A stretch of DNA of 64,000 nt, from assembly GCF_039544105.1 (NCBI RefSeq), contig NZ_BAABLA010000123.1; one strand, 5' to 3'. The stretch comes from Haloechinothrix_A salitolerans (lineage in GTDB: Bacteria; Actinomycetota; Actinomycetes; Mycobacteriales; Pseudonocardiaceae). Below, piece after piece: positions 24,764 through 32,806 of the stretch. Below the pieces are notes generated by a model. The model searched no databases. It saw nothing but the letters and a program-made list of their open reading frames with translations, and was not told the DNA's origin. The position numbers and the translations under genes are program-made. Position 1 is the stretch's first letter; each line of letters starts with the position of its first letter.

Positions 24764-24816
24764 CCGATGCCGGTGCCGTCAACCGCGCCGCCCGTGGCCG
24801 AACGGAGGTCGATTCC

Positions 24817-26460
24817 ATGACAACTCCGCACCCCTCTGGCACGACGTCATGGCGCTTGCGGGAGTCCCGCTGGCCCAAGGACGACTCCGTCGCGCTGGTT
24901 GACCACACGGTCGGGTCGCTGCTGACTGAGCGGGCCACCGAGCAGCCGGGCGCGCTCGCCCTGGTCGGGACGGCACACGGCACCGACGACGAGCGGCGCC
25001 TGACCTATGCCGAACTGCACGCCGAGGCGTGCCAGGTCGCCCGTGCGCTGCTGCGGCGGGTGCGGCCGGGTGACTTCGTCGCGCTGTGGGCGCCGAATGT
25101 CGTTGAGTGGCCGATCGTCCAGTACGGTGCCGCGCTGGCCGGGGTCACGCTCGTCGCGCTCAACCCCGTGCTGCGGCAGCATGACCTCGCCTACGCGCTC
25201 GACAATTCCCGCGCCGCGCTGCTGCTGCACGCCGAGTGGAGTCGCGACTACGACATGTCCGCCGTTGTAGCCGAGGTGCGTGGCGAGCGGAAACAGCTGC
25301 GCGAGGTCATCAGCCTCGCCGAGTGGGACGAGTTCCTCGTCTCAGGTGATGCCTCGGCATCCCTGCCGTCGCCAGCGCCGGATGATCCCGTGATGCTGCA
25401 GTACACCTCGGGCACTACCGGATTGCCGAAAGGTGTGCTGCTGCGGCACCGCTCGCTCGTGAACGTCGCGAAGCTCACGATGGAGACCGCGGAGATCACC
25501 CGTGGCGCCGTCTGCGTGAACCCCCTGCCGATGTTCCACACCGCCGCCTGCGTCATCGGCACGCTCGGTCCGCTGTGGCTCGGCGGCTGTGAGGTGCTCG
25601 TCGAGCGGTTCGCCCCAGGTCCCGTGCTCGAGCAGTTGGCGCGGGAGGACGCGTCCGTGCTCTTCTCCGTGCCAACGGTGCTCGGCGCGCTGCTCGAGGC
25701 GGTGCGGTCGGGCGCGGCTGCGGCGCACGCGTTGCGGACGGTGCTGGTGGGCGCCGCGAACGCGCCGCGCGTGATGATCGAGGGGGCCGAGCGGGTCTTC
25801 GGCGCCGCCGTGCACAACCTGTTCGGCCAGACCGAGCTGGCACCCGTGTTGGCCATGACCAGGCGTAGCGACACCCGCGATGATATCGTCACCACCGTCG
25901 GGCGGCCGTTGCCGCAGGTCGAGTGCATGATCGTCGATCCGGCGACGGGTGAGGTGCAACCGCTCGGCGTGCCGGGAGAGATCTGCGCGCGGGGCTACCA
26001 GCAGCTGATTGAGTACCTGCACCAGCCGGAGGAGACGGCGAAGACAGTCGACGCCGACGGGTGGGTGCACACCGGCGACCTCGGTGCCATGGACGAGCGC
26101 GGCATGATCACGCTGACCGGCAGGCTCAAGGACATCATCATCCGAGGTGGCGAGAACATCGCTCCCGCCGAGATCGAGTCCTGCCTTGCCGAGCACGACA
26201 GTGTGCTCGAGGCCGCGGTTGTCGGTATCCCGGACGAGAAGTGGGGTGAGACGGTCGGGGCCGCTGTCCGCGTGCGAGGTGAGGTGACGTGCGGCCTGCG
26301 TGCGGAGCTTGAGCGCCACTGCGGGCGCTGGCTCGCGCCGTACAAGGTGCCCCAGCACTGGTATCTCGCCGAAGAACTGCCCGTGACGCCAAGTGGCAAG
26401 GTCCAGAAGTTCAAGCTCACCGAGGCCGCGGCCGATGGCGCGCTTCCGCCGCTGCCGTGA
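24817..26460 (+). CDS. acyl-CoA synthetase (AMP-forming), 547 aa
   Basis: The ATG at 24817 with GGAGG nine bases before is chosen; a GTG at 24760 would overlap the previous stop and is possible. Motifs: P-loop YTSGTTGLPKG (196-206), FGQTE at the acyl-adenylate site, GWVHTGDLG, the hinge GRLKDIIIRGGENI, and the catalytic Lys in PSGKVQKFK. It activates a carboxylic acid to its CoA ester. It ends the plus-strand operon that begins with the MaoC hydratase at 19551 and probably supplies that operon with its CoA substrate. Confidence 0.92.
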   Translation: MTTPHPSGTTSWRLRESRWPKDDSVALVDHTVGSLLTERATEQPGALALVGTAHGTDDERRLTYAELHAEACQVARALLRRVRPGDFVALWAPNVVEWPIVQYGAALAGVTLVALNPVLRQHDLAYALDNSRAALLLHAEWSRDYDMSAVVAEVRGERKQLREVISLAEWDEFLVSGDASASLPSPAPDDPVMLQYTSGTTGLPKGVLLRHRSLVNVAKLTMETAEITRGAVCVNPLPMFHTAACVIGTLGPLWLGGCEVLVERFAPGPVLEQLAREDASVLFSVPTVLGALLEAVRSGAAAAHALRTVLVGAANAPRVMIEGAERVFGAAVHNLFGQTELAPVLAMTRRSDTRDDIVTTVGRPLPQVECMIVDPATGEVQPLGVPGEICARGYQQLIEYLHQPEETAKTVDADGWVHTGDLGAMDERGMITLTGRLKDIIIRGGENIAPAEIESCLAEHDSVLEAAVVGIPDEKWGETVGAAVRVRGEVTCGLRAELERHCGRWLAPYKVPQHWYLAEELPVTPSGKVQKFKLTEAAADGALPPLP

Positions 26461-26488
26461 GGGACAGGTCACGAAATCCCCGCCAGGG

Positions 26489-26533
26489 TTGTCCCTGACC
26501 ACGGCACGGTATTAATCTAAATACGATTAAAAG
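26489..26533 (+). promoter_or_regulatory. promoter TTGTCC-18-TAATCT with ATTAAAA element
   Basis: TTGTCC (26489-26494) and TAATCT (26513-26518) with 18-base spacing precede the ligase-Rieske operon. The AT-rich block 26511-26533 contains ATTAATCT and GATTAAAAG, an inverted pair of TTAAT-type half-sites, like the element at 14986. Confidence 0.6.
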
Positions 26534-26547
26534 ATCGGGAGGTTATC

Positions 26548-28248
26548 GTGCGCGCCGATATCGAGCAGCGCCGCGACCGGCTTCGGCAGCGATACGCGGA
26601 GTGGACGCCACGCACCCTTGGCGCGTGGCTTGCCCACTGTGCGCGGTCCTATGGCGACGCGCCGCTCGTCATCACGGATGAGCGGACGTGGTCCTACGTC
26701 GAGGTCGACCGCTGGGCCACTCGCATCGCCGACGGGCTAGCGTCGTTGGGCGTTCGGCAGGGCGACCACGTTGGCATCCTCATGGCCAACTACCCCGAGT
26801 TCATCCCGGCGAAGTTCGCCGCGGCGCGGGCGGGCGCGGTCGCGATCCCGTTCAACTACCTCTATCGCCGCGACGAGCTCGCCTACGTCCTCGCGCAGTC
26901 CGAATGCTCGGTACTGCTCACCATGACCGGCTTCGGTGGCCTTGACTACCTGGACATGCTCGACAGCATCGCGCCGGGATGGGAAGTGGGTGCGACCGAG
27001 TCGCTGCCCATGCTGCGGCATGTCGTCCAGCTGTCAACGGATGGGCGCGAGCGTGACGGGGTGCGGACGGTTGACGAGCTCGCCGAGCTCGGCGACGAGC
27101 ACAAGGGCGCGACCACGGACGTGACCGTGCGGCCCGACGACATCGGGGACATGCTCTACACCTCGGGCACAACCGGCTCGCCCAAGGGAGTGCTTGTCAC
27201 CCACGACGCCGTCCAGCGGACAGCGTATGCGTCGGCCCTGACAAGAGCGTTCGAAGACGGACGCCGAATCCTGTTCTCGTTGCCCTGTTACCACATGTTC
27301 GGCTACGTCGAAGGCCTGCTCGCCGCGATGGTCGTCGGCGGCGCGATCGTTCCGCAGACCGAGTTCGACCCGGTGCGCTACTTCGACGGCATCCAGCGCC
27401 ACCGCGCCACCGACATCCTGTGCGTGCCGACCATGAGCGTCGCCCTGCTCGAACACCCTGACCGCGCGAACTACGATCTCTCCTCGCTGCACGCGATCCT
27501 CTCCGGAGCGGCGCCCGCACCGGTGTGGCTGTGGGAGCGCGTCCGTGACGAGCTTGGCGTGGCCGAGATCGTCACCGGCTACGGCATGACCGAGTGCGGC
27601 GGTGCGATGACACTGACCCTGCCGGAAGACGAGCTCGCGCTCACCTCGAATACCGTGGGCAGGCCCAAGCTGGCCGGTGCGGCGGGGGTGCCGGGCGCCG
27701 ACGCGCTCACCGAATACCAGACCGTCGACCCAGAGACCGGTGCGGACCTGTCGCCGCACGCCGAGGGCGAGCTTGCCTCCCGTGGGCCGACCAACATGCT
27801 CGGCTTCTGGCGCAAGCCAGCGGAAACCGCCACGGCGCTCGTCGACGGCTGGGTGCGCTCGGGCGACCTCGGTCGGGTGCGTGAGGACGGCTACCTCGAG
27901 CTGACCGGGCGGAGCAAGGAGCTCTACAAGAGCGGTGGCGAGCTTGTCATGCCAAAGGAGATCGAGGATCTGCTTAGCGCGCATCCCGGCGTCAGCCAGG
28001 CCTTCGCGATAGGTGTGCCCGACGAGTGGTGGGGCGAGGCGGGTTGCGTGTGCGTCGTCAGCGCCCCGGAACACGATGTCACCGCCGAGGAGCTCCTCAC
28101 CGTGTGCAAAGACAAGCTAGCGCGCTTCAAGGTCCCCAAGCACGTGGTCTTCCTCGACGCCGACGAGCTTCCGACGACGCCGACCGGCAAGGTGCGGAAG
28201 TTCCGGCTGGTGGAGTTGGCGCAGCAGCGATTGGAGGAAACTCAGTGA
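26548..28248 (+). CDS. acyl-CoA synthetase (AMP-forming), 566 aa
   Basis: A GTG start at 26548 with GGGAGG eight bases upstream. Motifs: P-loop YTSGTTGSPKG (204-214), YGMTECGG, GWVRSGDLG, the hinge GRSKELYKSGGE and the Lys in PTGKVRKFR. It is a full-length CoA ligase. It leads an operon with a Rieske oxygenase, an orphan small protein, a CoA-transferase and thiolases, so its acid substrate may be aromatic or cyclic, although family placement by eye cannot separate fatty from aromatic acids. Its stop overlaps the GTG of the Rieske subunit. Confidence 0.92.
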   Translation: MRADIEQRRDRLRQRYAEWTPRTLGAWLAHCARSYGDAPLVITDERTWSYVEVDRWATRIADGLASLGVRQGDHVGILMANYPEFIPAKFAAARAGAVAIPFNYLYRRDELAYVLAQSECSVLLTMTGFGGLDYLDMLDSIAPGWEVGATESLPMLRHVVQLSTDGRERDGVRTVDELAELGDEHKGATTDVTVRPDDIGDMLYTSGTTGSPKGVLVTHDAVQRTAYASALTRAFEDGRRILFSLPCYHMFGYVEGLLAAMVVGGAIVPQTEFDPVRYFDGIQRHRATDILCVPTMSVALLEHPDRANYDLSSLHAILSGAAPAPVWLWERVRDELGVAEIVTGYGMTECGGAMTLTLPEDELALTSNTVGRPKLAGAAGVPGADALTEYQTVDPETGADLSPHAEGELASRGPTNMLGFWRKPAETATALVDGWVRSGDLGRVREDGYLELTGRSKELYKSGGELVMPKEIEDLLSAHPGVSQAFAIGVPDEWWGEAGCVCVVSAPEHDVTAEELLTVCKDKLARFKVPKHVVFLDADELPTTPTGKVRKFRLVELAQQRLEETQ

Positions 28249-29522
28249 CCTCGACGATCTCGGGCGCCGCCAGCGCGGCGAGACCGGACTACGCGAGCCT
28301 CATCCAGCCGGATCGGGTCCACGGCTCGCTCTACACCGACCCTGCGATCTTCGCCGAGGAGCTCGAGCGCATCTGGTACCGCACCTGGGCGTTCGTCGGC
28401 CACGAGAGCGAGGTGCCCGAGCCGGGGGACTACGTGCGCAAGACCATCGCGCGGCAGGACATCATCATGACCCGAGGCAAGGACGGGCAGGTGCATCTGC
28501 TGCTGAACCGGTGCGCGCACCGGGGCAACCTGGTGTGCGAGGACGCGCGCGGCAACTCGGGTTCGTTCCGCTGCCCCTACCACGGCTGGACCTACCGCAA
28601 CACTGGCGAGTTGCTCGGTTATCCCTACAACAAGGGCTACGGCGGCAAGAACAAGCTCGACCTCGCCTTGGGCAAGGTCCCTCGTGTCGACTCGTACCGG
28701 GGTTTCGTCTTCGGCAGTTTCGCCGAGGACGGCCCCACGCTGACCGAGCATCTCGGCGCCGCGGCGGGCGAGATCGACCGGCTGTGCCGGCTCTCGCCGG
28801 AGGGCGAGATCGAGCTGAGCGCCGGTTGGCTGCGGCACCGCACGCGCGCCAACTGGAAGTTGCTCGCCGAGAACGAAACCGACGGCTACCACCCGCAGTT
28901 CGTGCACGGCTCGATCTTCTCGGTCACCGGAAGCACGATCGGACCGCTTTACAGCGACAACTCCACCGCCGTCACCCGTGACCTCGGCAACGGACACAGC
29001 GAGAACGACCTGCGGCCGGAGTTCCGCAAGTTCGGCGAGCCGATGCGCTGGTTCGGCACAACGGAGGACCGGGTGCCGGAGTATGTCAAAACGATGCGCG
29101 AGCTGCATGGTGATGCCGCGGAGGACATCCTCGTCGAGGGCTCGCCACACGTGATGATTTTCCCGAATCTGTTCATCGCCGAGATCCAGATCTTCGTCAT
29201 CCAGCCGATCGCGGTGAACGAATGCGTGCAGCACTCGACCGCGATCCAGTTCAAGGGCGCCCCCGAGCTGAACCGCCGCATGGTGTCGCAGACGATCGGT
29301 TCCGTCGGACCAGCGGGGATGCTGCTCGCGGACGACACCGAGATGTACGAGCGCAATCAGCGCGGCGTCGAGATGCTGCGTCCGGAATGGCTCGACATTC
29401 GTCGCGGCATGATGCGCGAGAGCGTGGACGAGCGCGGCCTGACGATCGGTGGTGCCACCGACGAGACCGGGATGCGCGGCTTTTGGTCGCACTATCGCAG
29501 CCTGATGGAGGACGACACGTGA
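28245..29522 (+). CDS. Rieske non-heme iron oxygenase, large (alpha) subunit
   Basis: The start is a GTG at 28245 with GGAGG upstream, overlapping the ligase stop by four bases; a longer frame to 28026 lies wholly inside the ligase. The 425-residue protein has the Rieske cluster ligands Cys90-x-His92 and Cys110-x2-His113, and the mononuclear iron site in NETDGYHPQFVH (Asp213, His216, His221). It hydroxylates an aromatic or unsaturated ring or removes a group from it, using O2 and electrons from a ferredoxin/reductase. The beta subunit follows at once. No dedicated Rieske ferredoxin is encoded nearby. Confidence 0.94.
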   Translation: MTSTISGAASAARPDYASLIQPDRVHGSLYTDPAIFAEELERIWYRTWAFVGHESEVPEPGDYVRKTIARQDIIMTRGKDGQVHLLLNRCAHRGNLVCEDARGNSGSFRCPYHGWTYRNTGELLGYPYNKGYGGKNKLDLALGKVPRVDSYRGFVFGSFAEDGPTLTEHLGAAAGEIDRLCRLSPEGEIELSAGWLRHRTRANWKLLAENETDGYHPQFVHGSIFSVTGSTIGPLYSDNSTAVTRDLGNGHSENDLRPEFRKFGEPMRWFGTTEDRVPEYVKTMRELHGDAAEDILVEGSPHVMIFPNLFIAEIQIFVIQPIAVNECVQHSTAIQFKGAPELNRRMVSQTIGSVGPAGMLLADDTEMYERNQRGVEMLRPEWLDIRRGMMRESVDERGLTIGGATDETGMRGFWSHYRSLMEDDT

Positions 29523-30034
29523 CAACAGCAAGCACCTCCGCCAGCGTCGCGACCACCGCGCTCGAGCTGCGCGAGATCGAACAGTTCCTCTACCGCGAGG
29601 CGCGCTATGCCGACGAACACGACTACGACGCGTGGGAAGCACTGTGGACCGATGACGCGATCTACTGGGTGCCCGCGGGAAACCCCGACGCTGACCCAGC
29701 CCACCAGGTGTCGGTCATCTACGACAACCGCAACCGCATCTCGACCCGCCTGAAGCAGCTGCGCACCGGCAAGCGTTATTCGCAGTCGCCGCCGTCAAAC
29801 CTGCGCCGCATTGTCTCGAACGTCGAGGTGCTCAATGAGGACCCGGACACCGGCGAGGTCACGGTCGGCGCGAACTTCGTGCTTGTCGAGTCCCGCGAAC
29901 GGGGCATGGAGACCTGGGCGGGCCGCTACATCTACAAGCTCAGGGTCGTCGACGGCGAAATCAAACTCGCCTACAAGAAAGTGCAACTCGTCAACAGCGA
30001 CCGGCCGATCCCAACCATGGCGTTCCTGATTTAA
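29519..30034 (+). CDS. Rieske oxygenase small (beta) subunit
   Basis: A GTG start at 29519 overlaps the alpha-subunit stop. The 171-residue protein has the cone-shaped NTF2-like fold sequence of ring-hydroxylating dioxygenase beta subunits: FLYREARYADEHDYDAWEALW near the N-terminus (residues about 23-43), the YDNRNRI segment and the C-terminal YKLRVVDGEIKLAYKKV strand pair. Beta subunits are structural and help shape the alpha3beta3 hexamer. Coupled starts imply equal expression of both subunits. Confidence 0.92.
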   Translation: MTTASTSASVATTALELREIEQFLYREARYADEHDYDAWEALWTDDAIYWVPAGNPDADPAHQVSVIYDNRNRISTRLKQLRTGKRYSQSPPSNLRRIVSNVEVLNEDPDTGEVTVGANFVLVESRERGMETWAGRYIYKLRVVDGEIKLAYKKVQLVNSDRPIPTMAFLI

Positions 30035-30047
30035 CGGGGTATGTCGA

Positions 30048-30296
30048 GTGTCAGAAGCGGAAGAGAACGGTCAGGTGCTCGGCTCGGCGAACGGCGTCGT
30101 CGGCAGCGAGTTCGCCGAGGTGTCCGTGACCATCGACGAGGCAGGCAACGGGCCCCGATTGCGCATGGAAGACCTACGAACCGGCCGTGTCCGGTTCCTC
30201 GACGCCTTGGAGCTCGAGGCGATCGTCTGGTTGCCAGAAGGCCACCTACGGCAGTTGCTCGACCCCTCGGCCGACCGCTGGCGCGAGGAGCGGTGA
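30048..30296 (+). CDS. small conserved-looking protein beside Rieske oxygenase, 82 aa
   Basis: A GTG start 13 bases after the beta subunit, with a weak ribosome site. The protein is acidic, has an FAEVSVTIDEAGNGPRL strand-like centre and an aliphatic end, with no cofactor motif. Its stop overlaps the ATG of the CoA-transferase by one base, so the frame is under translational coupling and is unlikely to be chance. Small proteins of this size occur beside Rieske oxygenases in other actinomycetes, sometimes labelled dihydrodiol dehydrogenase without a dehydrogenase motif. Its role is unknown. Confidence 0.65.
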   Translation: MSEAEENGQVLGSANGVVGSEFAEVSVTIDEAGNGPRLRMEDLRTGRVRFLDALELEAIVWLPEGHLRQLLDPSADRWREER

Positions 30297-31597
30297 TGAC
30301 CGAGGTCCTCGACGGACCGGACGAGCTGGATCTCCCCCGCTACGTCCGGGACAGTGACCTTGTGGTGTGGGGCCAGGCGTGTGCGGAGCCGCTCACCCTC
30401 ACCGAACACCTGATGGCCCAGCGGGCGGCGATCGGCCGATTCCGCTGTTTCCTCGGCATTCCCGCTTCGGACACCGTGCGCCCCGAGCACGGCGACGTCG
30501 TGTCGTTCGTGTCGTACTGCGGCAGCGGCGGAAACCGCGCGCTCGCCGATGCGGGTGTACTCGACGTCCTGCCGTGCCACTACTCGTCGTTCCCCTCGCT
30601 GCTCGCGGGCGGCACGTTGGGCGCGGACGTGGTCCTCGTACAGGTCGCGCCGCCCGACGAGCACGGCCGATACAGCCTCGGGCTTGCCGAGGACTACTTC
30701 GCCGCCGCGATCGACACCGCTCGCGTGGTGATCGCCGAGGTGAACGAGCAGGTGCCGCGCACGGCGGGCCGGAGCCTGACGGCGTCCGACATCGACGTGA
30801 TCGTTCCTGCCTCGCGGCCGCCCGCCGAGATGCCTGCCCGGCAGCCGGACGAGGTGACCAGACGGATCGCGGCGAACGTGGCAGGCCTCGTCGACGACGG
30901 CGCGACGCTGCAGTTCGGCATCGGCGCCCTGCCTGAGGCGATCCTTGGCGCGCTCACGGAACACACCGATCTCGGCGTCCACTCCGGAGTGCTCAACGAC
31001 ACCGCCGCCGAGCTGATGCGCGCCGGGGTGATCACCAACGCCCGCAAGACCGTCGATCCGGGACGCGCGATCGCCGGTTTCCTGCTCGGCACCCGTGCGC
31101 TGTTCGACTTCGCCGACCGGAACCCCACGATTGAGCTACGTGGTACCGCCTACACGCATGATCCGGCCGTGCTTGCCGCCCAGGAGCGGTTGGTCGCGAT
31201 CAACACCGCGATCGAGGTGGACCTCACCGGCCAAGTGAACGCGGAGACAGCGAACCGCAGGTACGTGGGCGCGGTGGGTGGCGCGGCGGACTTCCTTCGC
31301 GGCGCCGCCCGATCCCGTGGTGGGGTGCCGATCGTCGCGCTACCCGCCACCGCTGGCGGACGCAGCCGGATCGTGCCCGCGCTGTCGGGTCCGGTGAGCA
31401 CCGCGCGCGCCGACGCTGGCGTCATCGTCACGGAGTACGGAGTGGCGGACCTGCGCGGGCAGCCACTGCGTGTCCGCGGGGAGCGGCTGGTCGCGATCGC
31501 GCACCCCGACCATCGGCCCGCCCTTGCGGACGCACTCGCGGGCACCGGCTCACCCGACGGTCGCCGGATCCGAGATCGACAAGGAGCCCCATCATGA
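30296..31597 (+). CDS. acetyl-CoA hydrolase/transferase-family protein lacking the usual Glu
   Basis: The start is the ATG at 30296, overlapping the preceding stop; a frame extending to 30041 covers the small gene and is rejected. The 433-residue protein has both halves of a family I CoA-transferase: the GSGGNRALADAG segment, LQFGIGALPEAI, and a C-terminal VTEYGVADLRG. In 4-hydroxybutyrate/acetyl-CoA transferases the thioester-forming Glu is in a His-Ser/Thr-Glu motif; here the motif reads HSG (229-231). Either the enzyme uses another residue or it is a hydrolase or a binding protein. It overlaps the thiolase start. Confidence 0.85.
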   Translation: MTEVLDGPDELDLPRYVRDSDLVVWGQACAEPLTLTEHLMAQRAAIGRFRCFLGIPASDTVRPEHGDVVSFVSYCGSGGNRALADAGVLDVLPCHYSSFPSLLAGGTLGADVVLVQVAPPDEHGRYSLGLAEDYFAAAIDTARVVIAEVNEQVPRTAGRSLTASDIDVIVPASRPPAEMPARQPDEVTRRIAANVAGLVDDGATLQFGIGALPEAILGALTEHTDLGVHSGVLNDTAAELMRAGVITNARKTVDPGRAIAGFLLGTRALFDFADRNPTIELRGTAYTHDPAVLAAQERLVAINTAIEVDLTGQVNAETANRRYVGAVGGAADFLRGAARSRGGVPIVALPATAGGRSRIVPALSGPVSTARADAGVIVTEYGVADLRGQPLRVRGERLVAIAHPDHRPALADALAGTGSPDGRRIRDRQGAPS

Positions 31598-32799
31598 GAC
31601 GTGCCGCGCTCGTCGCCCCCGTGCGCACCCCGGTCGGCGCCTTCGGGGGCACCCTCCGGCCGCTGCCAGCCGAGGAGCTGGCCGCCGCCGTGCTCAGGGC
31701 GCTCGTCGAGCGCTCCGGCATCGATCCGGACCGCATCGACGACGTCGCGTTCGCCCAGTCCTACGCCAACTCGGAAGCGCCGTGTATCGGCAGGTGGGCC
31801 GCCCTGCACGCGGGACTGCCGATCGAGGTGCCAGGCTTCCAGCTCGACCGCCGGTGCGGCGGTGGCCTGCAGGCCGTGGTGACCGCCGCGATGATGGTGC
31901 AGACGGGTGCCGCCGACGCAGTTGTCGCGGGCGGTGTGGAGAGCATGAGCAGCATTGAGCACTACACCACCGATATGCGATGGGGCCGTCGCGCCGGGAA
32001 CGTGGCGCTCTACGACCGGCTCGACAGGGGCAGGGAGCGGTCGCAGCCGGAATGGCGGTTCGGTCAGATCAGCGGCATGGTCGAGACCGCGGAAAACCTG
32101 GCGGAACGGTACTCGATCTCGCGTGAGGCCGCCGACGCCTTCGCCGTCCGCAGCCACCAGCGGGCGGCACGCGCGTGGGAATCCGGCGCGTTCGCCGATG
32201 AGGTCGTGCCGGTCGAGGTGCCGCAGCGCAAGGGTGACCCTGTGGTTTTCGCGAAGGATGAGGGCATCCGCGCGGACTCGACGCCCGACACGCTGGCGAC
32301 GTTGCGCACCATCATGCCCGGCGGCACCGTCACCGCGGGCAACGCGAGCCAGCAGAACGACGCCGCGGCGGCCTGCCTCGTTGTGGCCGAGGACAAGCTC
32401 GACGAGCTCGGCCTCGAGCCGCTTGGCTTCCTGCGCGGCTGGGCGGCCGTGGGTTGCGAGCCGGCGACCATGGGACTCGGCCCGGTAGCCGCGGTCGAGA
32501 AGCTCTTCGCCCGCACCGGGGCGTCCTTCGACGACCTCGATCTCATCGAGCTGAATGAGGCGTTCGCCTGTCAGGTGCTCGCCGTGCTCGCCGGGTGGGG
32601 TGTCAAGGAGGACGAGGTCGCCGACCGGCTCAATGTCAACGGCTCCGGGATCTCGCTCGGCCACCCCATCGGCGCCACCGGCCTGCGGATCCTGACCACC
32701 CTGCTGCACGAGCTACGACGGCGCGGCGGCAGACACGCCCTCGAGACCATGTGCATCGGCGGCGGCCAGGGCATGGCCGCCCTCATCGACGCGCCCTAG
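31594..32799 (+). CDS. thiolase (acetyl-CoA acetyltransferase), 401 aa
   Basis: Full-length thiolase, ATGA-coupled to the CoA-transferase. The nucleophile is Cys88 in DRRCGGG, with NEAFACQ, GHPIGATG (His357) and the second catalytic Cys in MCIGGGQG (Cys387). It cleaves 3-ketoacyl-CoA, or condenses two acyl-CoA units. Together with the preceding CoA-transferase this recalls beta-ketoadipate-type ends of aromatic degradation (CoA transfer, then thiolysis), which would agree with the Rieske oxygenase. That pathway assignment is inference. Confidence 0.93.
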   Translation: MRRAALVAPVRTPVGAFGGTLRPLPAEELAAAVLRALVERSGIDPDRIDDVAFAQSYANSEAPCIGRWAALHAGLPIEVPGFQLDRRCGGGLQAVVTAAMMVQTGAADAVVAGGVESMSSIEHYTTDMRWGRRAGNVALYDRLDRGRERSQPEWRFGQISGMVETAENLAERYSISREAADAFAVRSHQRAARAWESGAFADEVVPVEVPQRKGDPVVFAKDEGIRADSTPDTLATLRTIMPGGTVTAGNASQQNDAAAACLVVAEDKLDELGLEPLGFLRGWAAVGCEPATMGLGPVAAVEKLFARTGASFDDLDLIELNEAFACQVLAVLAGWGVKEDEVADRLNVNGSGISLGHPIGATGLRILTTLLHELRRRGGRHALETMCIGGGQGMAALIDAP

Positions 32800-32806
32800 G
32801 AGTTTC

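Noticed and set aside
26460..26496. Terminator hairpin after the ligase at 24817
   Set aside because: Only a 7-bp stem (AGGGACA/TGTCCCT) with a 23-base loop is possible, overlapping the next promoter's -35 box; too weak to call.
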